A stretch of DNA of 64,000 nt from Planctomycetota bacterium (GTDB lineage Bacteria > Planctomycetota > UBA8742 > UBA2392): contig JADJRK010000001.1 of NCBI GenBank assembly GCA_016712285.1, positions 2,418,001-2,482,000 of the forward strand, read 5' to 3'. The notes beneath the pieces are model-generated. The model was given only the letters and a program-made list of their open reading frames with translations. It had not been told where the DNA came from and did no database searches. The translations under genes and the position numbers were made by a program. Position 1 is the stretch's first letter. The number at the start of each line of letters is the position of its first letter. This document shows, piece after piece, positions 52,899-61,593 of the stretch.

Positions 52899-54943
52899 AG
52901 CATGGCCGCGAAGTCGTCTTCGCTGATTACCTTCACGCCCAGTTCGTTGGCCTTCTTCAGCTTGCTGCCGGCCCTTTCGCCGGCTACCACGTAGCTGGTG
53001 TTCTTACTTACGCTGCCGCTGGCTTTGCCGCCGCGGTCGCGCACCATGCCTTCGGCGTCTTCACGCGTGAACTTTGTCAGCGCGCCCGTGAACACGAACG
53101 TCATGCCCGCGAACTTGCCCTCGCCCGCTGCCATTTTCTTGACCGCCTGCGGCGACACGTGTCGTTGCAGTTGCCGTATCAGCGGCTCGTTGTGCTCGTC
53201 GTGGACGAACCTGACCACGCTTTCTGCAATGACCGGGCCGATCCCTTCAATGTCGTTCAACTGTTCTTCTGTCGCGGACATCAGCCCGTCGATGTTGCCC
53301 ACTTCTCCGGCGATCAAGCCGGCTACAGTCTCGCCGACATTGCGTATGCCCAGCGCGTAAATGAACCGCGCCAGCGTCGGCGTGCGCGACTTCTCAATCT
53401 CGGCAATCAGCTTGTCGGCCTTCTTTTCGCCCCAACGCTCAAGCTCAATCATCGCGTCGCGCTTGCCCTTTAGTTCGTAGAGGTCGGCTGTGCTTTTGAC
53501 CAAGCCGGCGTCGAGCAGCTGCTCGATGTTCTTTTCCGCCAGCCCCTCAATGTTCATGGCTGTGCGCGACGTGAAGTGCTCAATCGCGCCCAGCACCTGC
53601 GCCGGGCAGCCCAGGTGGTTCGGGCAGCGGATCACGACTTCGTCAGCGAGCTTGACCAGTTCACTGTCGCAGCGCGGGCAGCGCTTCGGAAACTTGAAGG
53701 CCTTGCCGCCGCCCGGCTTGGTCACTTTCAGCACCTGCGGAATCACATCGCCGGCGCGGTGGACCATGACGGTATCGCCGGGCTTGAGGCCAAGGCGTTC
53801 GATTTCGTCGGCGTTGTGCAGGCTGGCGTGGGTCACAGTCACGCCGCCGACTTTCACGGGGGCCAGGATTGCAACCGGGGTGACGGCCCCGGTGCGGCCG
53901 ACTTGCAGCTCAATGCGCTCGCAAAGGGTCTCGCGCTCCTGGGGCGGAAACTTGAACGCCAACAGGTAGCGCGGGCTCTTGCTGCGCACACCCAGCTTGC
54001 TCTGCGCGGCGAGGTCGTTCACCTTCACGACCATGCCGTCAATTTCATAGGGCAGCGAGTTGCGTTGCTCGGCATAGGCCCGGTAGTTCTCAAGCAGTTT
54101 CTCTGCGCCCTTGAACGTCTGCACCCTCAACTTCGTGCCCGCAAGCATCTCCGCGCTGGTCCGGAAGCCCCATTCGCGCATAGCGGCGATGGCGCCTTCT
54201 ACACTGTTCAGCCCGCAATCTTCGGGGTTGGCGACCTGGTACCAGACCGCCGAAAGCGGCCGCTGCGCGCTGTTGCGCGCGTCAATCTGGCGCAGGCTGC
54301 CGCTGGCGGTGTTGCGCGGGTTGACGTAGGTCTTGAGGCCTTCCTGCTCAAGACGTTCATTGAGTTTCGCGAAGTCGTCCTTGGCGATATAGACCTCGCC
54401 GCGAATCTCAAGCCGCTTGGGCACTTTGCGCCGGGCGCCATCCAGGTGCACGGGCACTGACGCGATGGTCTTGATGTTGGGTGTGACGTCTTCGCCGGTC
54501 TTGCCGTCGCCGCGGGTGCCGGCCAGCTTCAGCGTGCCGTTCTCGTACACCAGCTCGCAGGAAAGGCCGTCGTACTTGGGCTCGCAGATCAGCTCGACGT
54601 CGCCGGCGTCGTCGGTGATGCGTTTGAGCCACGCCAGTGCCTCGGCTTCGTTCATCGCGTTTTCGATGCTGAGCATCGGGATACGATGTTCCATCGGCGG
54701 CAGGCCGGAGCGCGCGCCGGCGCCCACCATGCGCGTCGGCGAGTCGGCATGGGCCAGCAGCGGGTACTTCTTCTCCAGCGCCTCGAGTTCACGCATCAGC
54801 ACGTCGAACTCCGGGTCGCTGACCTCAGGCTGCGCCTTGGAGTAATACAGGTGGTTGTGCCAGCGCAACGCGGCAGTCAGCCAGTCGATCTGCGCCTGCG
54901 CATCTTTCGACTTCGGGCGCGCTCCGGGAGGTCTCGGTTCCAT
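52895..54943 (-). CDS. ligA: NAD-dependent DNA ligase
   Basis: A 682-residue replicative ligase. Ia domain, adenylation domain with the active-site Lys123 in CEPKYDGLSCE, and TRGDGKTGEDVT. The OB fold follows, then the zinc finger (CPRCDSELVK then CPNHLGCPAQ), helix-hairpin-helix repeats and a C-terminal BRCT domain (about 605-682). All domains are intact and the length is typical. Confidence 0.96.
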   Translation of the reverse strand: MEPRPPGARPKSKDAQAQIDWLTAALRWHNHLYYSKAQPEVSDPEFDVLMRELEALEKKYPLLAHADSPTRMVGAGARSGLPPMEHRIPMLSIENAMNEAEALAWLKRITDDAGDVELICEPKYDGLSCELVYENGTLKLAGTRGDGKTGEDVTPNIKTIASVPVHLDGARRKVPKRLEIRGEVYIAKDDFAKLNERLEQEGLKTYVNPRNTASGSLRQIDARNSAQRPLSAVWYQVANPEDCGLNSVEGAIAAMREWGFRTSAEMLAGTKLRVQTFKGAEKLLENYRAYAEQRNSLPYEIDGMVVKVNDLAAQSKLGVRSKSPRYLLAFKFPPQERETLCERIELQVGRTGAVTPVAILAPVKVGGVTVTHASLHNADEIERLGLKPGDTVMVHRAGDVIPQVLKVTKPGGGKAFKFPKRCPRCDSELVKLADEVVIRCPNHLGCPAQVLGAIEHFTSRTAMNIEGLAEKNIEQLLDAGLVKSTADLYELKGKRDAMIELERWGEKKADKLIAEIEKSRTPTLARFIYALGIRNVGETVAGLIAGEVGNIDGLMSATEEQLNDIEGIGPVIAESVVRFVHDEHNEPLIRQLQRHVSPQAVKKMAAGEGKFAGMTFVFTGALTKFTREDAEGMVRDRGGKASGSVSKNTSYVVAGERAGSKLKKANELGVKVISEDDFAAML

Positions 54944-54962
54944 GGTAATGGTCCCGCGGCGT

Positions 54963-55160
54963 TCAGAACAACGTGTATATGAAGGGTGCAGCGCCCGTGC
55001 CGCCCAACAGCACCAGAACGCCTACCAGCAGCAGCAGGACGATAATCGGCGCCAGCCACCACTTCTTGTTCTCTCGCATGAACCCGATGAACTCGCTGAC
55101 AATGCCGGGTTCCGGTTCATCGGCCTGTTTCTCGAAGTCGCTCTTTTCTGGTTCAGCCAT
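54963..55160 (-). CDS. DUF5989-family small membrane protein
   Basis: A 65-residue protein with an acidic N-terminus, the core FIGFMRENKKWWLAPIIVLL, one membrane helix and the ending GGTGAAPFIYTLF. The xKKWWLxP and APFIYTLF ends match DUF5989. These small proteins commonly accompany SxtJ-type proteins and carbamoyltransferases, as here. It follows the sxtJ-like gene by 2 bp. Role unknown. Confidence 0.8.
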   Translation of the reverse strand: MAEPEKSDFEKQADEPEPGIVSEFIGFMRENKKWWLAPIIVLLLLVGVLVLLGGTGAAPFIYTLF

Positions 55161-55162
55161 GT

Positions 55163-55582
55163 TTAGTACTGGCGGAAATAGCGTTCGTTTGGCGGTGGCG
55201 GCGGCAGCTTGCGCCAGTAAGTGCCCGCACCGCGATCCAGTTGGCGGTTCATGGGGTCATATCCGACCAGCCGCATGACCAGACCAACCGGCGTGATTAG
55301 AGCGTAGTACATCAGCCCCATCAAGACGTGCGATACGACCCAGCCGATCGGAAAACTGACAATCATCAAGCCGACAAACAAGGGTCTCAAAAGCGATGGT
55401 CCCACGGCGCCGAGCAGCAATGAAAGGCTTGCTGCCCCGCCTGCAATGTACAGCGGAATCCATGACTCGGTGGCACGCCACAAGATCAGGGCGAGCGCGG
55501 CGCAAAACAGCGGAAACCACAGCACTCCGAACATGCGAAGCTGCGCCGGTTTGGGTGCGCGATTCAGTTCAACCAGACGCAT
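55163..55582 (-). CDS. SxtJ-family membrane protein
   Basis: A 139-residue protein with about three hydrophobic segments (about 18-35, 40-60, 65-98) and the family ending: LMYYALITPVGLVMRLVGYD, then SYW-like GTYWRKLPPPPPNERYFRQY. SxtJ was named from the saxitoxin cluster but is widespread beside carbamoyltransferases. The start follows the SGNH gene stop by one base. Biochemical function unknown. Confidence 0.8.
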   Translation of the reverse strand: MRLVELNRAPKPAQLRMFGVLWFPLFCAALALILWRATESWIPLYIAGGAASLSLLLGAVGPSLLRPLFVGLMIVSFPIGWVVSHVLMGLMYYALITPVGLVMRLVGYDPMNRQLDRGAGTYWRKLPPPPPNERYFRQY

Positions 55583-55583
55583 C

Positions 55584-56882
55584 TCAGCCCCCCTCGCGCA
55601 ACGCGCGCAGGGGCGCGGAGCCGGCAATGGCCTCGGCCATCGCTTCATTACCGGCGGCGTTCGGGTGGCCGTCCCAGCTTTCACGGTAGGGGTTAATGTC
55701 GCGCCCAACGCTGTCACGCAGGGCGGGCAGCGTATCAATCCAGGCTACCCCGCGCTGGTCGAGAAAGTCCTTGAGTTGCTGCCAGAACGCAGTTTCCGCG
55801 CGCTCCAACTTGACCAGCGTTGGCGGCAGCTCACCGTATGCCTTCCTTGCTGCGTCGCAAAACACCAGTTCTTTGGTCGGGATCAGCACGATGGCAACCT
55901 GCGCCTTGCCGTCCGCGAGTTGTAGCGAGCGGTCCATTGCCACTTGCGCCAGCCGCATACCTTCCGCAATACGCGCATCTTCAAGATCTGCAATGTCTGC
56001 ACGCGTGCGGGGCGTCAGGAACGTGCGCACGCTGCCCGATTCAAAGACGAACAACGCATTGCTGTCGCCGGCTTCCAGCGCCACTTGCTTGCGGGCCTGC
56101 CACTTCTTCTCCATGTGCTGGGGATTGTTGACCTTGGCAACTTCGTCATCTTCATCCAGTTTCTTGCGGATGCTGCGTACCACGCCGTAAAGCCTGAACC
56201 ACGTTGACAGGCGGCTGCGCCATGACGGTTCCTTATTGCCCGGCGGCTCTACAATCGACTGGAGCTCTTTCCATCCGCCGATCAGCCCCTGGTCTTTCTC
56301 GGCGCGCTCAATCGCAGCCAGCGTCTCGGCATTCGTTGAGCGCAGTTCCGGCATTTGGCCGCGTTCAGGGTAGTACACCATGCGATAACAATCAGCCAGG
56401 TCGTTGCCCGAGTAGATTGCATACAAAACCAGGCGCGGTTTCAGTTCCAGCGCTTCTGGCGTAAGCGACAAGTGGTGTGTCGGACCATAGCTGCCATATC
56501 CCATGTTGTAACTGCTCACGCCGACCTTGTGGCCCAGGACCTGCGGCCAGGCCTCTTCGCGCCGGCAGCTTGTGCCATAGGTCTGCGAGTCGCCTATGCA
56601 GACGATGTCGGCTTGTTCCAGTCGCTTTTCGTTGCGCCAGCCGGCACTGTCGTGGTCCGAAACTTCGGGGTTCGGACGCACCCCCAGCACGGGATCGTCC
56701 ACGAAGGGCGAAGGGCGCTCGTCGCTGATCGCGTATCGCACCTGTGGAAACGCCAGGCACAAGAGGTGCAGCGCTCCTTCCGTCAACAACAGGCCGAAGC
56801 AAACGGCCACGAACGCAAACACTGCCTTCTTGCCGCGTGAGAGCTTGCGACGGGTCCGCTTCGGTTGCGATGGATTGCTCAT
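55584..56882 (-). CDS. Membrane-anchored SGNH-hydrolase-like protein
   Basis: A 432-residue protein. An N-terminal membrane helix (about 20-45) is followed by an extracytoplasmic SGNH/GDSL domain with the nucleophile Ser99 in CIGDSQTYG, the oxyanion residues SSYNMGYGSYGPTH and YSGNDLAD, and the C-terminal Asp404/His406 in WDGHPNAAGN. SGNH members in such loci act as O-acyl transferases or esterases on polysaccharides; the specific reaction is unknown. Coupled to the upstream carbamoyltransferase gene (1-nt gap). Confidence 0.8.
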   Translation of the reverse strand: MSNPSQPKRTRRKLSRGKKAVFAFVAVCFGLLLTEGALHLLCLAFPQVRYAISDERPSPFVDDPVLGVRPNPEVSDHDSAGWRNEKRLEQADIVCIGDSQTYGTSCRREEAWPQVLGHKVGVSSYNMGYGSYGPTHHLSLTPEALELKPRLVLYAIYSGNDLADCYRMVYYPERGQMPELRSTNAETLAAIERAEKDQGLIGGWKELQSIVEPPGNKEPSWRSRLSTWFRLYGVVRSIRKKLDEDDEVAKVNNPQHMEKKWQARKQVALEAGDSNALFVFESGSVRTFLTPRTRADIADLEDARIAEGMRLAQVAMDRSLQLADGKAQVAIVLIPTKELVFCDAARKAYGELPPTLVKLERAETAFWQQLKDFLDQRGVAWIDTLPALRDSVGRDINPYRESWDGHPNAAGNEAMAEAIAGSAPLRALREGG

Positions 56883-56883
56883 G

Positions 56884-58710
56884 CTAGTCCAGTTGAAACT
56901 TTGCCAGGTGCGCTTCCGCGTCGAACTGTTTTGCGTTCTCCTGCTCATGCTTCAACAGCACGTGGTTTCCCAGCACGAGCACGTCCATATTGGTCGTCAT
57001 GAAGCAACGGTATGCGTCTTCCGGCGTGCAGACAATGGGCTCGCCGCGAACATTGAAACTGGTATTGATGATCACCGGGCAACCGGTGCGCCTGTAAAAC
57101 GCCGAGATAAGGCGGTGGTACCGCTCGTTCCTCCCGGCATCGACAGTCTGTACTCGCGCCGAGTAATCCACATGGGTAACCGCAGGAATCTGGCTGCGGA
57201 TCTGCTTCAGCTTGTCCAGCCCGGTGAAACTGCCGTTGCCATTCCCGGTGCGCTTGTCTTCCCGTACCGGCCCCACGAGAAGCATGTAGGGACTGTCCTG
57301 TCCGTCACCGACGTCAAAGTACTCGCCGGATTGTTCGGCAAGGACCGACGGCGCAAACGGCCGAAACGACTCACGAAACTTGATTTTCAGGTTCATCGTG
57401 GTCTGCATCTGGGGGCTGCGCGCGTCCCCGAGGATGCTGCGACCGCCAAGGGCGCGCGGCCCGAATTCCATACGTCCCTGGAACCACCCGACCACCTTTT
57501 CGCTCGACAGGTGCCCCGCCACCGCCTCAAACAACTCATCGTCGTCGAAACGGTGCGCCTTGGCGCCAGCCGCCGACAGGAACTCTGCGACGGCGGTGTC
57601 TCCAAAGTGCGGCCCCAGCAATGTGCCGTGTTGCAAGTCCCCAGAGGCGGGCGAGCGCGACTTTTCAAGAAGTTGGTGCCAGATCAACAGTGCCGTGCCA
57701 AGCGCGCTGCCGGCATCCCCGGCTGCGGGCTGGATCCAGAGCCGCTTGAACGGGCCTTCACGCGCGATTCGCCCATTGGCCACGCAGTTGAGCGCTACGC
57801 CGCCGGCAAGGCACAGGTTCTCCATCCCTGTCAACGCGTACGCATGCCGCGCCATGCGCAGCATGATTTCCTCGGTGACCAGCTGGATGCTCGCGGCGAC
57901 ATCCATGTAGTGTTGCGACATCTGGGACTCGCTGCGCCTGGCGGGCTGCCCAAACAGGCGCGCAAATTCGCGGCCGGTCATGGTCAGCCCCGCGGCAAAC
58001 GTGAAGAAGCGCATGTCCATCCTGAAAGAGCCATCAGGCTTCAGATCTATGAGCTTTTCGCGGATCAACTCTGCAAATCGCGGCTCGCCATAGGGCGCCA
58101 GACCCATGAGCTTGTATTCGCCGCTGTTGACTTTGAACCCGCAGTAGTATGTGAACGCTGAGTAGAGCAACCCCAGCGAGTGCGGAAAACGCAACTCATG
58201 GGTAAGTTCAATCCTGTTTCCGCGGCCCACACCGATGCTGGCAGTTGACCACTCCCCGACGCCGTCGGCGGTGAGAATGGCCGCCTCTTCAAACGGTGAT
58301 GGAAAGAAGGCGCTGGCCGCGTGGGACTCATGGTGTGCGGCAAAAATGAAACGTCGCCGGTAATCCTTGAGCCCGCGCCGCATCACGCGCGGCAGGTACA
58401 GCTTCTTATGCAGCCAGATCGGCAGCGCTTTCAGGAAGCTGCCGAAACCGGCCGGCGCATACGACAGGTATGTTTCAAGCAGTCGGTTGAACTTGACCAA
58501 CGGCTTTTCGTAGTAGCCGACGAAGTCGAGCTGGTGGACCTTGATCCCGGCGTGCTCAAGGCAGTACTCGATCGCCCGGGCTGGAAAGGCTGCATCATGC
58601 TTGTTCCGGGTGAATCGCTCTTCCTGGGCGGCGGCAACAATCTCGCCATCGACCACCAATGCGGCGGCAGAGTCATGATAAAACGCGGATACGCCAAGGA
58701 TCGCGGTCAC
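56884..58710 (-). CDS. Carbamoyltransferase (NodU/TobZ/CmcH family)
   Basis: A 608-residue enzyme transferring carbamoyl from carbamoyl phosphate via carbamoyl-AMP to a hydroxyl group. The N-terminal Kae1-like domain starts AILGVSAFYHDSAAALV, has ERFTRNKHDAAFP and the metal-binding AAHHESHAASAFF (His126, His130), LTADGVGEWST and LAGGVALNCVANG. The C-terminal YrdC-like domain has FGPRALGGRSIL and INTSFNVRGEPIVCTPEDA. GTG start (VTAILGVS); a longer upstream reading is not conserved. First gene of a four-gene cassette. The carbamoylated product is unknown. Confidence 0.92.
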   Translation of the reverse strand: MTAILGVSAFYHDSAAALVVDGEIVAAAQEERFTRNKHDAAFPARAIEYCLEHAGIKVHQLDFVGYYEKPLVKFNRLLETYLSYAPAGFGSFLKALPIWLHKKLYLPRVMRRGLKDYRRRFIFAAHHESHAASAFFPSPFEEAAILTADGVGEWSTASIGVGRGNRIELTHELRFPHSLGLLYSAFTYYCGFKVNSGEYKLMGLAPYGEPRFAELIREKLIDLKPDGSFRMDMRFFTFAAGLTMTGREFARLFGQPARRSESQMSQHYMDVAASIQLVTEEIMLRMARHAYALTGMENLCLAGGVALNCVANGRIAREGPFKRLWIQPAAGDAGSALGTALLIWHQLLEKSRSPASGDLQHGTLLGPHFGDTAVAEFLSAAGAKAHRFDDDELFEAVAGHLSSEKVVGWFQGRMEFGPRALGGRSILGDARSPQMQTTMNLKIKFRESFRPFAPSVLAEQSGEYFDVGDGQDSPYMLLVGPVREDKRTGNGNGSFTGLDKLKQIRSQIPAVTHVDYSARVQTVDAGRNERYHRLISAFYRRTGCPVIINTSFNVRGEPIVCTPEDAYRCFMTTNMDVLVLGNHVLLKHEQENAKQFDAEAHLAKFQLD

Positions 58711-58880
58711 AGGGCGGACAGGATAGCGAGCGCATTGGCTTGCGCGACAGGGCGGCCGAACTCTCTTGAACCGGGCGCCAATACCTGTCTGCACTTCCCC
58801 TAAAGTACCCCCTTGCTCTGCGCCGATGTTGGGTTTGCCGGGGCGGCGTTTCGCGGCCCCCAGAACCAGGAGTTGCAGCC

Positions 58881-59138
58881 ATGTCCAAAACCGCCATGGA
58901 GCGCCGCCTTGATGAGCGGCGCGGGCCCGTCCGCCGCACGACCGATATCCAGCGCGCATTGCTGGAGGAATCACTGAAAGAGCTGCCCCGCTACTTTGTC
59001 AGCTACTGCGACCCGCGGGCCGGCGTGTACAGCTTCTATTACAACAACCTGTATGACGCCCAGCTCATGGTGGCCGAACTCAAGCGCCAGGGCATCGCCG
59101 AAGAGGCGATCGCGCTGTACGCCCGTCACGACGAGTAA
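58881..59138 (+). CDS. Small hypothetical protein
   Basis: An 85-residue soluble protein. Basic N-terminus (ERRLDERRGPVRRTTD), then YFVSYCDPRAGVYSFYYNNL and a helical C-terminus. AGGAG lies 8 nt before the ATG and a strong terminator follows, so it looks like a real monocistronic gene. Divergent from the carbamoyltransferase. Function unknown. Confidence 0.65.
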   Translation: MSKTAMERRLDERRGPVRRTTDIQRALLEESLKELPRYFVSYCDPRAGVYSFYYNNLYDAQLMVAELKRQGIAEEAIALYARHDE

Positions 59139-59166
59139 CTGCCTGTCAGAAGACCGTGTAACCCTG

Positions 59167-59207
59167 CCAGCCGCCCGGGAGAGCACCCGGGCGGCTGGTA
59201 TTCTTGT
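59167..59207 (+). terminator. Intrinsic terminator after the 85-residue gene
   Basis: A 13-bp perfect stem CCAGCCGCCCGGG, loop AGAGCA, exact complement, followed by TATTCTTGT. Confidence 0.8.
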
Positions 59208-59239
59208 CGAATTGCATGACCACCAGAGTCAGGGAGCAG

Positions 59240-59325
59240 GTTTACGGTCAACGGTTCACAGTCTACGGTTACTGCGAGCAGCCGCAGTTACCGTGAACTG
59301 TCGACCGTCGACTGTAGACCTCAGC
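59240..59325. repeat. Simple-sequence imperfect hairpin element (ACGGTTCACAGT type)
   Basis: The left arm TTTACGGTCAACGGTTCAC continues as AGTCTACGGTTACTGC. The right arm GCAGTTACCGTGAACTG continues as TCGACCGTCGACTGTAG. The arms are built from related 8-10-mers and are nearly complementary. No gene here. Confidence 0.6.
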
Positions 59326-59367
59326 CCGTCACCTGAAGCTGGTACCCATCCAGTCTTGTCGATGGGC

Positions 59368-60438
59368 TCAAGTCTCGGCGCCGGCTTCATGGGCGCGGGG
59401 GGCCACGCGCTGTGCCTGCCGCACATGCTGCAGCTTGCGCGCGTACTCGCGCATATCTTCGACCGTGTCCGTTTCGTCGACGATCTCGACGCCCAGCATG
59501 GTCTCGAGAATGTCCTCAAGGGTGACGACGCCCTCGGTGCCGCCGTATTCATCCACGACCAGCAGCATGTGCTCGCGTTTGCCCAGCAGCCGCTCCATGG
59601 CGTTGGAAACCAGCGCAGCCGCCGGGATGGCCTCAAGGGGCCGGGCCAGCTCGCGGAACCTGGTATCGCGCTGGCCCGCTCGAAACCCGTCCAGGATCAT
59701 CATGCGGTGGATCACGCCAATGACTTTGTCGATGTCGCCGCCCTCGGTGACCGGCAGGCGCGCAAACGGGGTCTCACTTTCCGATGCTGCAAACTCGCCC
59801 AGCGTCATGTCAGCGTCCACCGACTGCACGGCGGGGCGCGGCGTCATGATGTCCGACACCCGGATGCTTCGCAGGGCCAGCAGGTTGCGAATTGCCTTGG
59901 CCTCGGCTGGTGATAGTTCGCCGCCCTGCTTGCCCATGTCGGCCATCGCGGCAACTTCGTCGCGGCTTACATGCAGGTGGGCCGTGCCGCCGCCCAGCCT
60001 GCTCGACATCTTTTCCGCAAGCCAGACCAGCGGGAACAGCGCCAGGATCATCGCCTGGATCGTGCGCGCACTGAAGCCGACCAGCCGGTTGGCGTTCATG
60101 CTGCCAAGCGTCTTGGGCACAATCTCGGTCAAGAACAGGATCAGCAGCGTGAGTAGCGCACTGACCAACCCAAGCCATTGGTCGCCCCACAGTTCCACAG
60201 CCTGGGCGCCCACGCCTGCGGCGCCGATCGTGTGGGCAATCGTGTTGCAGGTAAGAATCGCCGCGAGGGCTCGGTCAGGACTGCGCTTGTAGCGCTGCAT
60301 CACCGCAGCCGAGCTGTTGCCCTTCTCGACCAGGGAAGACACGTACGCCGCCGAAACCGAAAGCAGTGAAGCCTCAAGCAGACTGCACAAGAAAGAAACG
60401 ATCAGGGCCAGCGCCAGATAGGTGAGCAGCAGTTCCAT
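59368..60438 (-). CDS. CNNM/HlyC-CorC-family membrane protein with two CBS domains
   Basis: A 356-residue protein. The DUF21/CNNM transmembrane domain (about 1-175, three to four helices) has SLLEASLLSVS, CNTIAHTIGAAGVGAQA and EIVPKTLGSMNANRLV. Two CBS domains follow (about 200-315: VSDIMTPRPAVQSVD and LLVVDEYGGTEGVVTLEDIL). Family members are linked to Mg2+ or Na+/Mg2+ transport. A C-terminal CorC/HlyC domain is lacking, and the tail is short. The ATG (MELLLTYL) is preferred over an upstream in-frame start. Confidence 0.88.
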   Translation of the reverse strand: MELLLTYLALALIVSFLCSLLEASLLSVSAAYVSSLVEKGNSSAAVMQRYKRSPDRALAAILTCNTIAHTIGAAGVGAQAVELWGDQWLGLVSALLTLLILFLTEIVPKTLGSMNANRLVGFSARTIQAMILALFPLVWLAEKMSSRLGGGTAHLHVSRDEVAAMADMGKQGGELSPAEAKAIRNLLALRSIRVSDIMTPRPAVQSVDADMTLGEFAASESETPFARLPVTEGGDIDKVIGVIHRMMILDGFRAGQRDTRFRELARPLEAIPAAALVSNAMERLLGKREHMLLVVDEYGGTEGVVTLEDILETMLGVEIVDETDTVEDMREYARKLQHVRQAQRVAPRAHEAGAET

Positions 60439-60576
60439 GGCTTGAGTGCAGATTCCTCCAATTCTGAACACTTCATGCTACCAACCCCATGCCCGAATTC
60501 AGTCGAAACCGCCGGTCATTGCGCCTGACCGCGCAAGCGGCGATAATCAAGAGCACGCAGGCCACGGAGAGATGCT

Positions 60577-60768
60577 ATGCCCAAACGGCTTGCCGATGGC
60601 CTGACTGCGCTGTGCGCATCGGCAGTCGTGGTGACAGCGGTGATCGCGCACTGGGATTTCTCGAGCGCACTGTTAGGGTCACTCGCGGCTGCCCTGGGTG
60701 GCATGCTGGCAGGACAGCTGATCTGGAAACTCTGGCCCGGCAAGGGATCGGGCAAGAAGGAAGCATGA
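60577..60768 (+). CDS. Small membrane protein overlapping the sigma-like gene
   Basis: A 63-residue protein with two hydrophobic stretches (about 8-25, ALCASAVVVTAVIAHW, and 32-52, LGSLAAALGGMLAGQLIW) and a basic C-terminal tail (GKGSGKKEA). GGAGAG is well placed before the ATG. Its stop overlaps the start of the sigma-region-2-like gene (ATGA), so the two are translated together. A two-helix membrane partner for a sigma-like protein is a plausible but unproven relation. Confidence 0.65.
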   Translation: MPKRLADGLTALCASAVVVTAVIAHWDFSSALLGSLAAALGGMLAGQLIWKLWPGKGSGKKEA

Positions 60769-61133
60769 GCGACACACAGAATTCAACCGACGAAGGCCCG
60801 ACCGTACGCGGCGCCACACACACCGAAGACGGCCGTGACTTGCGCAAGTTGTGGGACAAGTACCGCGCGCAGGGCGACGCCGATTCACGCAACGCGCTGA
60901 CTGAGTTTTACTTCGACATGGTGCGCGCCAACGCCGAGAACATCGCCGACATCGTGCTGGAAGCCATCCAGGAAGGCGACTTCAGCCAGGCGGGCGCCGT
61001 TGCGTTCTTTGAAGCCATGAACGACTTTGACCCCGACGTCCACGGCACGTTCGAAGAGTTCGGCAGCATCGCCATCCGCAAAGCCATCGTCAATGAAATC
61101 CGCGCCCTGGTCGGCACCGAATCCGACGACTGA
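60765..61133 (+). CDS. Free-standing sigma-70 region-2-like protein
   Basis: A 122-residue protein. Residues 29-115 follow the FliA/SigB-type region 2 pattern: LWDKYRAQGDADSRNALTEF (29-48), a helix to about 68, then GDFSQAGAVAFFEAMNDFDP (71-90), GTFEEFG and IAIRKAIVNEIRALVG (103-117), equivalent to DDLxQxGxxGLxxAxxxFDP, FxTYA and RIRGAxxDELR. Regions 3 and 4, needed for -35 recognition, are absent: the gene ends 18 residues later at most. The acidic substitution of basic promoter-contacting positions suggests it is not an ordinary sigma factor. It could bind core polymerase or an anti-sigma factor. Confidence 0.6.
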   Translation: MSDTQNSTDEGPTVRGATHTEDGRDLRKLWDKYRAQGDADSRNALTEFYFDMVRANAENIADIVLEAIQEGDFSQAGAVAFFEAMNDFDPDVHGTFEEFGSIAIRKAIVNEIRALVGTESDD

Positions 61134-61218
61134 ATACTGACGCGCACCGCAAGTGCCGCGAATTCCCGGTCTTGCGGCCTGTATCCGCGACCCATTTGAC
61201 GCGCAAGCGCGGCAGCAT

Positions 61219-61593
61219 ATGCTCGCCCCCATGCCCGGGACTCAATACATCACCAACATGCCCGCCGAACAGTTGAAGCACCTGGCGATCCACGTGCCCG
61301 GGGGCATGGAGTACGCGGTCAGCGAAGTGGCGCCGTGGCAACTGGCCGTCACCAAGGGCAGCCTTGCCGCAAGCATCTTTGTGGGCGCTTTTGTGGCTTA
61401 CTGCGACTTCAAGGTGCACGTCGGCACAGTTCCTGACGGGAACAGCCAGCTGGTGCTTGAGCGCAACACGCCGTGGTGGACAGGGTTCATCGGCGTCGGT
61501 CGCGTCAAGACCAAGGCGCGCGAGCTTGCGGACGCGTACGGCAACGCGATTCTGTCCCAAGGCTTTCAGGTACTGCACCGCGCGGACAACTGA
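61219..61593 (+). CDS. Hypothetical protein upstream of the Rieske gene
   Basis: About 124 residues; a start 4 codons later is equally possible and neither has a clear Shine-Dalgarno. Contains LAIHVPGGMEYAVSEVAPWQ and a mildly hydrophobic SLAASIFVGAFVAYCDFKVH. Its TGA overlaps the ATG of the Rieske gene (TGATG), so they are coupled. Not recognised. Confidence 0.5.
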   Translation: MLAPMPGTQYITNMPAEQLKHLAIHVPGGMEYAVSEVAPWQLAVTKGSLAASIFVGAFVAYCDFKVHVGTVPDGNSQLVLERNTPWWTGFIGVGRVKTKARELADAYGNAILSQGFQVLHRADN

